Assembly (NCBI GenBank): GCA_035345875.1
Contig: DAORDH010000004.1
Location: 1 to 64,000, forward strand
Source of the DNA: UBA2033 sp035345875
Lineage (GTDB): Bacteria; Spirochaetota; Leptospiria; Leptospirales; Leptospiraceae
Length of the DNA stretch: 64,000 nt
Direction of reading: 5' to 3'
The notes below the pieces were generated by a model. It was not told where the DNA came from. It worked only from the letters and a program-made list of their open reading frames with translations, and did not search any database. Position 1 is the stretch's first letter; each line of letters starts with the position of its first letter. Below, piece after piece: positions 9,486 through 19,318 of the stretch. The translations under genes and the position numbers were made by a program.

Positions 9486-10430
9486 ATGTTTAAAAAATTC
9501 CTCTCCCGCACTCTCGGTTATCTACCCTTTATAGGATGCTTTTTCATTCTCTATTACTCTCCTATTTTTTCAAACTTTGTATTTTGGAATTTAATTATTC
9601 AACTGATTCTATTTTTATTTCTTGCCTGTATCCCTGCATACTTCACAAACAAAATGTATTTTGTAGATATTGCTTGGCCCTGGGGATTAGTTGCGATAGG
9701 CATTCAGGTCTTTATTTTTGGGGGAAATGGAATCAGTCATTATTTTATTGGTTCCCTTTATATCCTGGCAGGACTCCGCATGGGGCTAATGGGTGTTATG
9801 CTCCTACGCTATGGAGTTTTAAAGCGGGACTTGCCTAGATATCAATTTCAGAGATTTCATTGGAAGAGAGGTGGATATAAAAGCGAAGCCATTTCGATTC
9901 AATACGAAATTTTAGTGCAATGCCTTGCCAATGCATCCATTCTTGCAATGCCTGCTGTTTTACAAGCATTTAATCCAAAGACCGAACTTTCAATTTTAGA
10001 AATCATTGGCTATATAGGTTGGCTAATCTCTATTAGCCTCGAAATGATTTCAGATTTACAGAAAAATCAATTTGCAAATAAAATGAGAGAAACGGGAGAG
10101 AAAAATAAAGTATGTGATGTAGGGCTCTGGAAATATTCCCGTCACCCTAATTATTTCTTTGAATGGATGGTTTGGAACTTTTTAATTCTTTCTTCTATTC
10201 CCTCCCTCATTCATCTATTCAAATCAGATGAAATCCTCTATTGGGGGCTAATTACTCTTTGCCTACTCTATGTATCTAAGATCATGTATACAACTCTCGT
10301 TGACTATACAGGTGCTCGCCCTTCTGAATTCTATTCGATCAAAAAACGACCTAGTTATAGAGAATACCAAAAAACAACGAATATGTTTTTTCCCGGACCT
10401 AGAAAGAATATACTTAAGGAGAATGTATGA
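9486..10430 (+). CDS. DUF1295 (steroid 5-alpha-reductase-like) membrane protein
   Basis: A polytopic membrane protein of 314 residues from the ATG at 9486. A longer reading from TTG at 9447 is possible but has no better ribosome site. It matches DUF1295: MYFVDIAWPWG in an early helix, RMGLMGVMLLRYG, then SLEMISDLQKNQF and the C-terminal VGLWKYSRHPNYFFEW, a NADPH-linked reductase or methyltransferase-like motif shared with steroid reductases and ICMT. The substrate is unknown. The stop overlaps the ATG of ligA by 4 nt (ATGA), so the two are translationally coupled, though nothing suggests a functional link. Confidence 0.82.
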   Translation: MFKKFLSRTLGYLPFIGCFFILYYSPIFSNFVFWNLIIQLILFLFLACIPAYFTNKMYFVDIAWPWGLVAIGIQVFIFGGNGISHYFIGSLYILAGLRMGLMGVMLLRYGVLKRDLPRYQFQRFHWKRGGYKSEAISIQYEILVQCLANASILAMPAVLQAFNPKTELSILEIIGYIGWLISISLEMISDLQKNQFANKMRETGEKNKVCDVGLWKYSRHPNYFFEWMVWNFLILSSIPSLIHLFKSDEILYWGLITLCLLYVSKIMYTTLVDYTGARPSEFYSIKKRPSYREYQKTTNMFFPGPRKNILKENV

Positions 10431-12424
10431 GTAAAATTGAAAAAGAAATCCGTGACTTAGAAGATAAAATTCGTTACCATCAACATCTTTATTATGTAAA
10501 AAATAAACCTGAAATCTCTGATAAAGAATTTGATCTTCTCTTTAAAAAATTGCAAAAACTAGAAGCGGAGAATCCTGAATTAGCCTCTCCGAATAGTCCA
10601 ACACAAATTGTAGGCTCGGATTTAGACAATGAATTCGAAAAAGTAACTCACAAAATTCCTGTTCTCTCTTTGGAGAATACATACAATATCAACGAACTGA
10701 CAGAATGGATTACTAAAACAGATACAGAGGGTGAGTATTCAGTTGAATGGAAGATAGATGGAGCATCTATCGTATTGTATTATGAAAAAGGGAAGCTAGA
10801 CAAAGCAGTAACACGTGGAACGGGAGGTATTGGAGATGATGTAACAGCGAATATCCGCACAATCAAAAATATCCCGCTCATCCTAAAAGATCCAGTGACG
10901 ATCTATGTGCGCGGTGAAGTTCACATGGGTTTTAAAGACTTTGAAGAATTCAACGAAGAAAGTGGAGGAAAATATGCAAATCCTCGTAACCTCGCGGCAG
11001 GTTCAATTAAACATAAAAATTCCTCTCAAACTGCAAAACGTCCTTTAAAGATTCTGACGTATGACGGTTATTTTCCGGAAGGTTATGGAAAAATTAAAAC
11101 GCATGCAGAGATGCTCAAGTTTATGAAAAATCAAAACCTTCCTGTCTCGGAAGATTCTATCATCGTAAAAGCAAAAGATGTAATTAAGAAAGTAGAAGAA
11201 TTTAAAAAGAAAAAAGACAATCTAGATTTTCCAACAGATGGGCTCGTGATTAAACTCAACAGTCTTGCCAAGAGAGATCAACTAGGGGCTACTCAGCATT
11301 CTCCTCGCTGGGCTCGTGCCTATAAATTCGATGCGCTCATGAAAGAGAGCACGATTTTAAAAATTGATTTTGCGGTTGGTAGAACAGGAAAGATTACGCC
11401 GCGTGCTGAAATTGAACCAGTCCAGTTAGCAGGAACAACTGTAAAATTTGCAACCCTCCACAACCAAGACTACATTGACGAATTAGGAATTGGAATCGGT
11501 GCAAAAGTCTTAGTAGCCAAAAGAGGAGAAATCATACCCGCAGTAGAAGAAGTCATTGAAAAAGGTCCCAGCGGCATATTCAAATTACCCTCTAAATGTC
11601 CTTGTTGTGGAACCAAATTAGGAAAGGTAGATGACTCTGTAGATTTATTTTGTCCAAATAAAAAATGCCCAGATCGAGAGAAAAACAATCTTATTTTCTT
11701 TTGCCAGAAAAAGCAAATGGATATTGAAGGTCTTGGGGAAAAACAAATTCAGAATCTATATGAATTGGGTTTTATAAAAAGTATTCCAGACATCTACAAT
11801 CTATACAAGAGACAAGAGGAACTAACGCAAATAGATGGGTTCGGGAAAAAGAGTGTAGATATTATACTCAAAGGTATCGAAGCCTCAAAGCAAAAAGATT
11901 TTAAAGTATTACTTCCCTCTCTTGGATTTTCAGAAGTAGGCCACAAAGTTACAGAACTTTTAATTGAAAGTGGATACGATGATGTAGATAAAATCATTTC
12001 CTTAGTGAAATCCAAAACCGCCGAACAGGACTTAATGGAAATTCATGGACTAGGTCCGCGCACAGTGGAATCCCTACTCCAAGTCTTTCGAGAAAAAGAA
12101 ACGTTAGCTCTGATTGAAACTTTAAAAAAATTAGGTTTAAATTTTAAATCCAAAACAGTCGCCAAATCAGACAATCAGCCATTTCTAAATCAGAGCTGGT
12201 GTGTCACGGGCAGTTTTCAAAACTTTCAACCCCGCGATAAAGCAATGGATTTAATTGTCCATCACGGTGGACGTAAAGTTACTTCTGTTTCCTCTAAGAC
12301 AACTCACTTACTCGCAGGCGAAGGCGCTGGTTCCAAAATGGAAAAAGCACTCGAACTAGGAGTAAAAGTTGTTTCAGAAGAAGAATTTATGAAGCTTCTA
12401 AAAAAAGAAGGAATTAGTGTATAA
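10427..12424 (+). CDS. ligA: NAD+-dependent DNA ligase
   Basis: A 665-residue DNA ligase that seals nicks during replication and repair using NAD+. In order it has the Ia domain (residues 1-70, with YHQHLYY), the adenylation domain with the catalytic lysine K109 in a KIDG motif (usually KLDG), RGTGGIGDDVT, the OB fold with ARGEI-type signature (KRGEIIPAVEEV), a four-cysteine zinc finger (about C391-C417), helix-hairpin-helix repeats and a C-terminal BRCT domain (about 590-660). Length matches the family. AAGGAG lies 7 nt before the ATG. The gene is complete and should be essential. Confidence 0.97.
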   Translation: MSKIEKEIRDLEDKIRYHQHLYYVKNKPEISDKEFDLLFKKLQKLEAENPELASPNSPTQIVGSDLDNEFEKVTHKIPVLSLENTYNINELTEWITKTDTEGEYSVEWKIDGASIVLYYEKGKLDKAVTRGTGGIGDDVTANIRTIKNIPLILKDPVTIYVRGEVHMGFKDFEEFNEESGGKYANPRNLAAGSIKHKNSSQTAKRPLKILTYDGYFPEGYGKIKTHAEMLKFMKNQNLPVSEDSIIVKAKDVIKKVEEFKKKKDNLDFPTDGLVIKLNSLAKRDQLGATQHSPRWARAYKFDALMKESTILKIDFAVGRTGKITPRAEIEPVQLAGTTVKFATLHNQDYIDELGIGIGAKVLVAKRGEIIPAVEEVIEKGPSGIFKLPSKCPCCGTKLGKVDDSVDLFCPNKKCPDREKNNLIFFCQKKQMDIEGLGEKQIQNLYELGFIKSIPDIYNLYKRQEELTQIDGFGKKSVDIILKGIEASKQKDFKVLLPSLGFSEVGHKVTELLIESGYDDVDKIISLVKSKTAEQDLMEIHGLGPRTVESLLQVFREKETLALIETLKKLGLNFKSKTVAKSDNQPFLNQSWCVTGSFQNFQPRDKAMDLIVHHGGRKVTSVSSKTTHLLAGEGAGSKMEKALELGVKVVSEEEFMKLLKKEGISV

Positions 12425-12465
12425 CGTTTATTCCAAAATCAAAGTTTGAAGAGGAAAACCAGAAT

Positions 12466-12502
12466 GATTACCACCGACGAGGACGATGAACACCGATAAA
12501 TC
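12466..12502. repeat. Dispersed CACCGAT-type extragenic repeat, copy 1
   Basis: A non-coding segment beginning GATTACCACCGA and ending GAACACCGATAAATC. It resembles, in the same order, the reverse complement of the segment at 19204-19240 and more loosely the one at 19109-19135. All lie between genes. Confidence 0.5.
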
Positions 12503-12605
12503 ATAAAGTTTTCGAATTGTTTTTTTATAAAATCTTATGATCTGGTGTATCTTCCGATTCGGCTTAATTCGCCTGAGTTGAATCAATTATATTATTGCGA
12601 AATTT

Positions 12606-12644
12606 AAAAAGAATATCATTGGCATCAATTGCAATATTCTTTTT
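12606..12644. terminator. Bidirectional terminator between ligA and the OmpA-like gene
   Basis: A perfect 11-bp inverted repeat (AAAAAGAATAT / ATATTCTTTTT) with a 17-nt loop. On the + strand it is followed by a T-rich run, and on the - strand it lies just past the stop of the gene ending at 12650. It fits a shared terminator for the convergent pair. Confidence 0.6.
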
Positions 12645-12649
12645 CTTTT

Positions 12650-14743
12650 CTAATAACAACCATATTTTGAATTCGCGGCAAATACTTTTAGTTTGATTCT
12701 ACGATTTAGATCTTTACTTGATTTATCTATAGCGTCTAACTTACTAAGACCATAAGCATTGTAAGATATTTGACCATTAAAGAGTTTTTCTTTAGAAGAA
12801 AGATAATTTCTAAAATGAAAAGCTCTTAGGTTGGACAATGCAAGATTCCCCTCACAAGGCTTGGGACAGTCTTTTAGACTTGCCTGAATGGCAGGGTCTT
12901 TAGTAGAAAGCCCTGACTGGATTTTCTTTTGACAATCTGCAAACGTTGCATCCACCTCATCAGTAAAACCAATCACTTGCAATTGAATAGAAGATTGACC
13001 CAAACTATTTCTAAGTATTTCTAAAAGATTCATCGTTTCGAGAGCAAGCTTTTCATCGTCTGGAGATTTGAATTCACAAGCTCCAAAGAGACCTTTTATT
13101 TCTAGATTGATTTCAATTGGTTGAAACGAACAAATAGAAGAGGCAGTAACACTTGCCACTAATTTTTCTTTTTTAATTCCGATTGCATCGCCTAGCGAAC
13201 AAACGTTGTTAGCCGTAAGTTCTACTTTCGATTTTGTATCGATTGTAAATCCACTCGCTTGTAATTTTTTAAGCCAGCCTACTCTCTCATTTCTTTGTTG
13301 CTCCAATTGACCGGCACAACTTGCATTCATACTTTGCACTATATCATTTCTTAGGATTCGAATCGTTCCTTGCAGTTCTTCAATCTTTGCTAAAAGAGAG
13401 GAATCCGATTCATTTGTGCGAAAGGAATTCTCAAAGAACTTAGCCTTTAAAAAAATAAAATCCTCCAAGCGAGCGAGAGAGGGAGCATCATGCCAAATTC
13501 GCCAACTAACGTCCTGATTAATAAAATCCCAATCACAACCTTTTTCTTTTAAGCATCTCTCTATGGAAGCAGTTAGAATTGTCTCTTTGTTTTTTGCTCC
13601 TGTTTCTGTTTCACATTTTTCCTTTGGCTCTAAGCATTTATCGTAAGAGGCAATGAGTTTTTCTTTTAAATTTTCACTCGGAATGGCTGGAAGAATAGAA
13701 TCCTTTTGAATGTTCTCAGATAGATTTTTACAATCTGTGGATTTACATTCTAGAGTCGAATTCGAGAAAAGATTCTGATTTGAAATCTTTCGAAGCACTT
13801 CTCTTTTTTTATCTTCTAGTTTTTTTAACCCGGCAGTTGTCCCTAGTTCTGATTCATTTTGCAATCCATTTATATTATTCAAGCTATAGACTTGAACCAG
13901 AGATTCACCTTCTCCTTCCGGTTTTAAAAATCGCAAGATAGATCGTTTTAAAATTCGATTTGCTATACCGGGTGTCGTTTCATATTTATGATATATTTTA
14001 CAGCTCTCTCTTGTGAAATCAATTGGATTGATTAATTCTTTTTTTTCTATATAAGGGATTAAAATTTCTACAAGCTGTGCCATTACTTCTGTGATTATTT
14101 CACGACCGATTGCTTCTGCAATAATCCCCACACTCCCTAATTTATTTGTATGCTTATCTAAACTTTTTTCTGCTTCGTTTGCATTGTGAACAATGGCTAC
14201 TACGAGTGCTTGTGTAAAATAAAGTTTTAGTGCATATACTAGATTGTCTTTTAGATTGACTACATCAATCATACCTTGCTTTAAAATTTCAAGTTCCTTT
14301 GAAATATCTTTTCCTTCTTTCATCTTCTCTAAGACTTCTTTTTTATTTTTTTGCCAAATTCTATATTTTTCTTCCCACTCTAATTTTTCTTGGTTTGAAA
14401 ATCTCTTTTTGTCAATCTCAGAAAGAACAAGAAGAGAGCCCAGATTCTCTAGCTCTACTCCATTTATTTTACCGGATTCTAGTTTTAGATCGCGAATTGA
14501 ATTTTTTAAAATATCTGTTCTACTTTTCTCAAATTTTTCTTTGAGTTTACCTATCGTATCAATGTATTGATTCTTTTTATTTAGGTTTAAATTTTCAAAA
14601 TCCTCACAGATTTTTTGAACTGTTTCTGTTTCTTTCATTCTCTCAGAAATAAAGTATTCCAATCGATTCTCAACCGTCTCGCATTGAAAATTTAGAATAG
14701 TAAATAATACAAATAAATAAAATAGTTTCGTTTTTGAAATCAT
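12650..14743 (-). CDS. OmpA-like lipoprotein
   Basis: A 697-residue predicted lipoprotein (signal ending LNFQC, cysteine near residue 21). The long middle part is charged and helical, with several Cys pairs (ECKSTDC, KCETET, KEKGCDW). The last 140 residues resemble an OmpA C-terminal peptidoglycan-binding domain: VIGFTDEVD corresponds to the usual GHTD segment, then LALSNLRAFHFRNYL and a final DLNRRIKLKV matching the family's NRRVE end. It probably anchors the outer membrane to the cell wall or scaffolds envelope assembly. It is downstream of the glycosyltransferase-like gene by 18 nt, in one operon. Confidence 0.72.
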   Translation of the reverse strand: MISKTKLFYLFVLFTILNFQCETVENRLEYFISERMKETETVQKICEDFENLNLNKKNQYIDTIGKLKEKFEKSRTDILKNSIRDLKLESGKINGVELENLGSLLVLSEIDKKRFSNQEKLEWEEKYRIWQKNKKEVLEKMKEGKDISKELEILKQGMIDVVNLKDNLVYALKLYFTQALVVAIVHNANEAEKSLDKHTNKLGSVGIIAEAIGREIITEVMAQLVEILIPYIEKKELINPIDFTRESCKIYHKYETTPGIANRILKRSILRFLKPEGEGESLVQVYSLNNINGLQNESELGTTAGLKKLEDKKREVLRKISNQNLFSNSTLECKSTDCKNLSENIQKDSILPAIPSENLKEKLIASYDKCLEPKEKCETETGAKNKETILTASIERCLKEKGCDWDFINQDVSWRIWHDAPSLARLEDFIFLKAKFFENSFRTNESDSSLLAKIEELQGTIRILRNDIVQSMNASCAGQLEQQRNERVGWLKKLQASGFTIDTKSKVELTANNVCSLGDAIGIKKEKLVASVTASSICSFQPIEINLEIKGLFGACEFKSPDDEKLALETMNLLEILRNSLGQSSIQLQVIGFTDEVDATFADCQKKIQSGLSTKDPAIQASLKDCPKPCEGNLALSNLRAFHFRNYLSSKEKLFNGQISYNAYGLSKLDAIDKSSKDLNRRIKLKVFAANSKYGCY

Positions 14744-14761
14744 ATCGATTTGCCCTTGTGC

Positions 14762-16315
14762 CTAATTCTTCCTTGCTTTTACAAGGCGGATTCCGTTTAG
14801 TTTTTTTTCTTCCAGAATCTGGATTGGAAATTTCTCTAATTCAATTTGTGCTAAGTAATTTTCGTGTAACTTTTTCGGGATATCTTCTGAAATATAAATA
14901 TCTTTTGGACTTAGAAGAAGGATAAAAATTTCATTTCTTGCAATATGATTTAAAAACTCTTCCATTTGTTCATTTCCTTTTATATGAACATGTTTTCTTT
15001 CTAGAAATGAATTTCCCATCCAAATCGAAGTATAAAAAGAGGAATGAATCACATAACGTTCTGTTTGTTTTAAAAAAGTTTGTAAGACTGCATTTTCAGA
15101 AGAAGAATTTTTCAATAACTTTAATCCTTCTCGGGTAGAAACCCAATTAAAATAACTTATTCCAACTAATATGAATACTATAATCCACTTGATCCGTTTT
15201 TCTTGAAAGAAATTCAACTCAGACAAATAAAAAGACCACCCTAGAGCGATTAAATAAAAAGGTGCTTCTATGTATCTAAGTCCAAAATAGCCCACTCCGC
15301 CATACACTGTTATATAGAGTGGAATCGCTATCATAGAAGTCCAACCTGCGGCTAATAATATGAATCCGCTCTTACTTCTAAAACCCTTCGCATGAGCATA
15401 AATAGGCAATATTAAAAATAACCAAAGCAGAGGTTGAAATTTGAATACTCCAACCATCATTTGATTTCCCCAAAGAGTCGCTTTTAAGAAATTTAGTCTT
15501 TTCCAGATATCTGCTTTAGCATTGTCATTAAAATCTATGGATGATACATATCGAAAACCAAGAGGATGCCCAGATACTTTTAAATTGTATAAAATAAAAA
15601 CAGAGACAACAAGTATGAAGCCAAGAGATAGAAGAAAAGTCTTCTTAAATTCTCTTGTCCCTAAAAAATAAAACCCGCAAAAAAAGGCAAAGGGTATTAG
15701 GATTTCAAGCCGCAAAAAGAAAGCCAAACCAAAAAATAATCCTGTTAAAAAAGTTTGAACTGTATTTAAAGAATTCTGCGTTAAGCGAAATCCATAATAG
15801 AATCCAAGTAAATATAAAGTTTGAAAAGCTGGATTTTCAGTATAATCCATTGCAGTTAAAAGTGGAAAGGAAATAAATACAAGTAGTGTTGTAATAATAC
15901 GATAACTAGGGATTAGCCGCATTCTTTGCAAAACCAAATCAAATATAAAAATATTAATTCCAAAAAAGAGAAGTGGTAAATACAATAATAGTGAGACAGA
16001 TTGAAAATAGAGAAGGACGGATCCAATCCAATAAAAAAAGGGAGGGTATTCTAGAACGCATGGAATATTTTTAACGGTAAAGATTGCCCAAGGATATGAA
16101 ATCGGATAATATTTGTATGTCGCATCAATCTCTTTCGCAGGATAAATACACTCGAGGGAAAAAAAACCATTTTCCTTGTATTGAGCTGTTTGATATAATT
16201 TTATAGCACCATCGCTTGTAATATACAAACTATTCTTATCCAAGTTATACCTAAATTGCAGTATGAAAAGGAATGCAATTAAGTAGATCAGATATGGGAG
16301 AAATTTTTCTTTCAT
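14762..16315 (-). CDS. GT-C fold glycosyltransferase-like membrane protein
   Basis: A 517-residue protein with about eleven membrane helices and a soluble C-terminal tail of about 100 residues. The layout is that of GT-C enzymes (GT39/ArnT-like mannosyltransferases): an acidic residue in the first periplasmic loop (ITSDGAIKLYQ, about residue 34) and a second loop with YPISYPWAIF before the next helices. Such enzymes move a sugar from a polyprenyl carrier to a protein or lipid on the outer face of the inner membrane. Donor and acceptor cannot be read from sequence. It heads a two-gene unit with the OmpA-like lipoprotein. Confidence 0.6.
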   Translation of the reverse strand: MKEKFLPYLIYLIAFLFILQFRYNLDKNSLYITSDGAIKLYQTAQYKENGFFSLECIYPAKEIDATYKYYPISYPWAIFTVKNIPCVLEYPPFFYWIGSVLLYFQSVSLLLYLPLLFFGINIFIFDLVLQRMRLIPSYRIITTLLVFISFPLLTAMDYTENPAFQTLYLLGFYYGFRLTQNSLNTVQTFLTGLFFGLAFFLRLEILIPFAFFCGFYFLGTREFKKTFLLSLGFILVVSVFILYNLKVSGHPLGFRYVSSIDFNDNAKADIWKRLNFLKATLWGNQMMVGVFKFQPLLWLFLILPIYAHAKGFRSKSGFILLAAGWTSMIAIPLYITVYGGVGYFGLRYIEAPFYLIALGWSFYLSELNFFQEKRIKWIIVFILVGISYFNWVSTREGLKLLKNSSSENAVLQTFLKQTERYVIHSSFYTSIWMGNSFLERKHVHIKGNEQMEEFLNHIARNEIFILLLSPKDIYISEDIPKKLHENYLAQIELEKFPIQILEEKKLNGIRLVKARKN

Positions 16316-16599
16316 TGTTTTCTTAGTCTTATTCCTATATTACTGTTTTTCTATACAATCCTATTTTTCCAACTCATTTCAATTGGCATCCAAGATTCTT
16401 TCCTTTTCCCCGAATTGAATGCCTTTTTGGTTCTCACTCGCTTTTTAAAATTGGGAAAACAGTTATCGTTCAAAAGAAAATAGCAAACACTTTGAAGAAT
16501 AGGATTTTTTATGATCTGAATTGAACCGATATGTTTTTTAGAAAAGAACACTTGACTCAAAAGGAAACAAAACTTACCTTGAATTGAGTCCTTAAAGAT

Positions 16600-18609
16600 A
16601 TGGTAGGTATTTTTTTTCAAGCTTGGTTTATAATTTTCATTTGCTTTTATCTATATTTTAACGATGCCCAACCTACTCTTGTAAAAGAATTATCTGCCAA
16701 CACTTTCATAGGCTTTCTGCTTTTCTCTATTTGGCAAAAAAAAAAAATTAAAGATGTAGAATCCTTTTTCTTTATATTTTCCTCTCTTTGTTTAATTCTA
16801 TATACTTCCCTTACTGGAATGATATTTTTGCCTGACTCTCTAGTTGCCAGACAAAAGCTCTACCTTCGCTTTATTTTTTACCTATCTATTGCTGTTTTTT
16901 TTGTTCTGTATAGATTAGATGTAGATAAAAAACTTTTGGTCTTTTACACAGTCCTAGCCTCCTCTCATATTTATTTGTATCGTTACCATTACTCTTCGAT
17001 CGCAATCTTATTCTACCTAGTAGCCAATCTATCTCTTTTGAAACGTTTCAGTTTAAGTAAGCAAAATATTTTTGATATTTTAGTATTTTTATTATTCACT
17101 GCCTCAATCACATCAACCTATTCCTCTTTTTTTTACAATGGAACAAATGCTGTCTTTGGCTTCTTCCATTTAGTATCAGGACTTATTTTATATCTTTATT
17201 TTAAATATTTGGAGGATCCGGAGGTAATTAGTGTTATACGATACAGCCAGTTTTTCTATGGAGTTTGCCTAAGTCTTTATTTCATATTTATTTTAATTTA
17301 TATTTTCTCGCATGATTTTAATCCAAACTTTTCACTGAGTATTGGTGGATTTCATGTGAGTAATATTGGAAGTATGGTTGCAGTCAATCTCCCAGCAACT
17401 ATTGTAATCTATCTCTTCTATCCAACAAATAAAAAGTCCAATTACATTTACCTCTCCTTGATAGTTCTATCATTTATTATACTCTATTATACTCATTCCA
17501 GAGCATCTACCTTAGGAGTAATCGTTAGTAGCTTTTTTATTATTATCTATTTTCTAAAATTTAACTCATCTAGAAAAATTAGCATACTACCTATTCTTTT
17601 ATTTTTATCTCTTTTTATTTTAGTATTTATTGGCAAAAAATTAATGCATTCAGATGTATTTAATACAAACTCTTTGATTGCGCGCAAATCTATATGGGAA
17701 GCATATATTGATCGAGTATTTCATCATTCAATTCTTTTTGGATTTGGCTCTAATAATGAATTTTTTAATACATTTCTTCCGATTGATTATTTATCAGAAA
17801 CAGTTCTGACTGATCTACGTTATTATTTCTCAAATTTTCAAGCAAACCCACACGCACATAATCTCTACATTCAATTTTTATACAATTATGGCTTGTATGG
17901 TTTACTCATATTAACTGGAATCATTCTTGCGACCTTTGCTCTACTTGCTCAAAAAATAATTCGAAACGATATCAGTTTTAATGAAATGATCGCCTATGCA
18001 GTTTTATCCTCAATATTCTTTCAAGAAATTTTCGATTATACAATGTTAGATGCAATGACTTATTTTCAGGCTGCTTTTGCACTTGGAATCATATCTCGTT
18101 ATTCCCATCAAATCAAGTCATTTGAACACTTGAAAAGTTTTTCAACCGTAAACATTAAAATCATCTATGCACTTCAATTTTTCATTTGTTTTTTTATTTC
18201 CATGATTGGATTTAATCTCTGCCTTTCTGAAAAAGTTAAAATGCTTTTTAAAAATGAATATACAATCGATAATTTCTCAAATTTAAAATTTAAAGATGTA
18301 TCCGTTTTTAGTGACAATAAAATAAAAACCTTTCGTAAATTGGACAGCATGTTCTTACCAATTAACTTAGATGATAAAAAAGAACAATTTTCTGCTCAAA
18401 TCTACTTAGAAGTCTATAAAATTAAAAAAGACAAAAAAGACCTAGACCTAGCTGAGAAAAATTTCCAAAAGTGCATTTTGATTTTTCCAAATTCGGCGGT
18501 TTGTTATAAGAAACTCGAAGAAATTGAACTACTTAGAGAAAATATAGACTCTGCAAATATTTATAATAAAAAATACAAAGAAAATGATCCCTTTGGACTT
18601 GTAAACTAA
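16600..18609 (+). CDS. O-antigen ligase/polymerase-like membrane protein
   Basis: A 669-residue protein with about twelve to fourteen membrane helices followed by a soluble tail of about 120 residues. The signature ANPHAHNLYIQFLYNYGLYGLL (split here as PHAHNLYIQF and YGLYGLL) in the large periplasmic loop is the Wzy_C/WaaL pattern, in which the His is important. RARS-like THSRAST in an earlier loop fits the same family. The tail (about 585-669) looks like TPR helices. Such proteins polymerise or attach glycan chains on the periplasmic side. A DUF1499 lipoprotein gene follows 18 nt downstream. Confidence 0.75.
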   Translation: MVGIFFQAWFIIFICFYLYFNDAQPTLVKELSANTFIGFLLFSIWQKKKIKDVESFFFIFSSLCLILYTSLTGMIFLPDSLVARQKLYLRFIFYLSIAVFFVLYRLDVDKKLLVFYTVLASSHIYLYRYHYSSIAILFYLVANLSLLKRFSLSKQNIFDILVFLLFTASITSTYSSFFYNGTNAVFGFFHLVSGLILYLYFKYLEDPEVISVIRYSQFFYGVCLSLYFIFILIYIFSHDFNPNFSLSIGGFHVSNIGSMVAVNLPATIVIYLFYPTNKKSNYIYLSLIVLSFIILYYTHSRASTLGVIVSSFFIIIYFLKFNSSRKISILPILLFLSLFILVFIGKKLMHSDVFNTNSLIARKSIWEAYIDRVFHHSILFGFGSNNEFFNTFLPIDYLSETVLTDLRYYFSNFQANPHAHNLYIQFLYNYGLYGLLILTGIILATFALLAQKIIRNDISFNEMIAYAVLSSIFFQEIFDYTMLDAMTYFQAAFALGIISRYSHQIKSFEHLKSFSTVNIKIIYALQFFICFFISMIGFNLCLSEKVKMLFKNEYTIDNFSNLKFKDVSVFSDNKIKTFRKLDSMFLPINLDDKKEQFSAQIYLEVYKIKKDKKDLDLAEKNFQKCILIFPNSAVCYKKLEEIELLRENIDSANIYNKKYKENDPFGLVN

Positions 18610-18627
18610 CGTATTATGGAGAATTTT

Positions 18628-19065
18628 ATGAATCGATTTATAATAGTTATGGGTTTAATTTTTGTTTTCAATTGTGCTGGAACTAGACCTACGAATCTAG
18701 GAGTAAACAATGGTAAACTCCTTCCCTGTCCAGCAACACCGAATTGTGTATCTAGTCAATCCGATCCAACGGATAATGAGCATTATATTCTTCCCTATAA
18801 ATACTCAGTAGATACAAATCTTGCTTTTACACAACTTAAAACTCTTCTGGAAAAACAAGATAGAGTGAAAATCATAAATTCAAATGATACTTATATCAAT
18901 GCAGAATTTACTTCTCTACTCATGCGATTTGTAGATGATGTAGAATTTTATTTTGATGAAAAAGAGAAAATGGTCCATATCAGATCAGCATCTAGACTAG
19001 GAAAAGGAGATATGGGAGTCAATCGTAAGCGAATGGAATTGATTCGAAAAGAACTAGGCTGGTAA
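18628..19065 (+). CDS. DUF1499 lipoprotein, copy 1
   Basis: A 145-residue predicted lipoprotein with lipobox IFVFNC. I chose the ATG at 18628 because GGAG sits 6 nt before it; the upstream ATG at 18616 overlaps that ribosome site. The DUF1499 core is complete: CPATPNCVSSQS near the start, a YSVDTNLAF helix, and the end block HIRSASRLGKGDMGVNRKRM followed by RKELGW. Function is unknown; members are common in bacteria with photosynthesis, terpenoid or envelope genes. It follows the O-antigen ligase-like gene. A paralogue lies at 43027. Confidence 0.82.
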   Translation: MNRFIIVMGLIFVFNCAGTRPTNLGVNNGKLLPCPATPNCVSSQSDPTDNEHYILPYKYSVDTNLAFTQLKTLLEKQDRVKIINSNDTYINAEFTSLLMRFVDDVEFYFDEKEKMVHIRSASRLGKGDMGVNRKRMELIRKELGW

Positions 19066-19108
19066 ATTTTTTCAATCGCCAGTCTATTCCAGAAGTAAAA
19101 AGAGAACT

Positions 19109-19135
19109 GACCACCACCGATTTACACCGATAACT
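19109..19135. repeat. Dispersed CACCGAT-type extragenic repeat, copy 2 (left arm)
   Basis: Begins GACCACCACCGATTT and ends CACCGATAACTG. Together with 19204-19240 it forms an imperfect inverted repeat enclosing about 70 nt between two convergent genes. Confidence 0.5.
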
Positions 19136-19203
19136 GAACGATAGGACGACATAGATCTAATATTTATCGAAGCCATTTGTCCCAATTTAACCTGAATTCG
19201 ATA

Positions 19204-19240
19204 TTTTTATCGGTGTCCTCGGTGTTTATCGGTGGTAATC
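19204..19240. repeat. Dispersed CACCGAT-type extragenic repeat, copy 3 (right arm)
   Basis: Reads TTTTTATCGGTGTCCTCGG then TGTTTATCGGTGGTAATC. The reverse complement contains ACCACCGATAAACACCGA, the unit also seen at 12466. It may fold with 19109-19135 into a stem that separates the convergent genes ending at 19065 and 19319. Confidence 0.5.
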
Positions 19241-19318
19241 TTTTAATTTTTTTCTAGATCAAACTCACATTATCTATCATTACATATCCGTGGTTAAAAT
19301 CTTTGCCCGTCTTTGCAG

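Noticed and set aside
16351..16620. An 89-codon frame on the - strand
   Set aside because: It overlaps the start of the ligase-like gene, has no ribosome site, and its Lys/Phe/Ser-rich sequence looks like translated AT-rich spacer.
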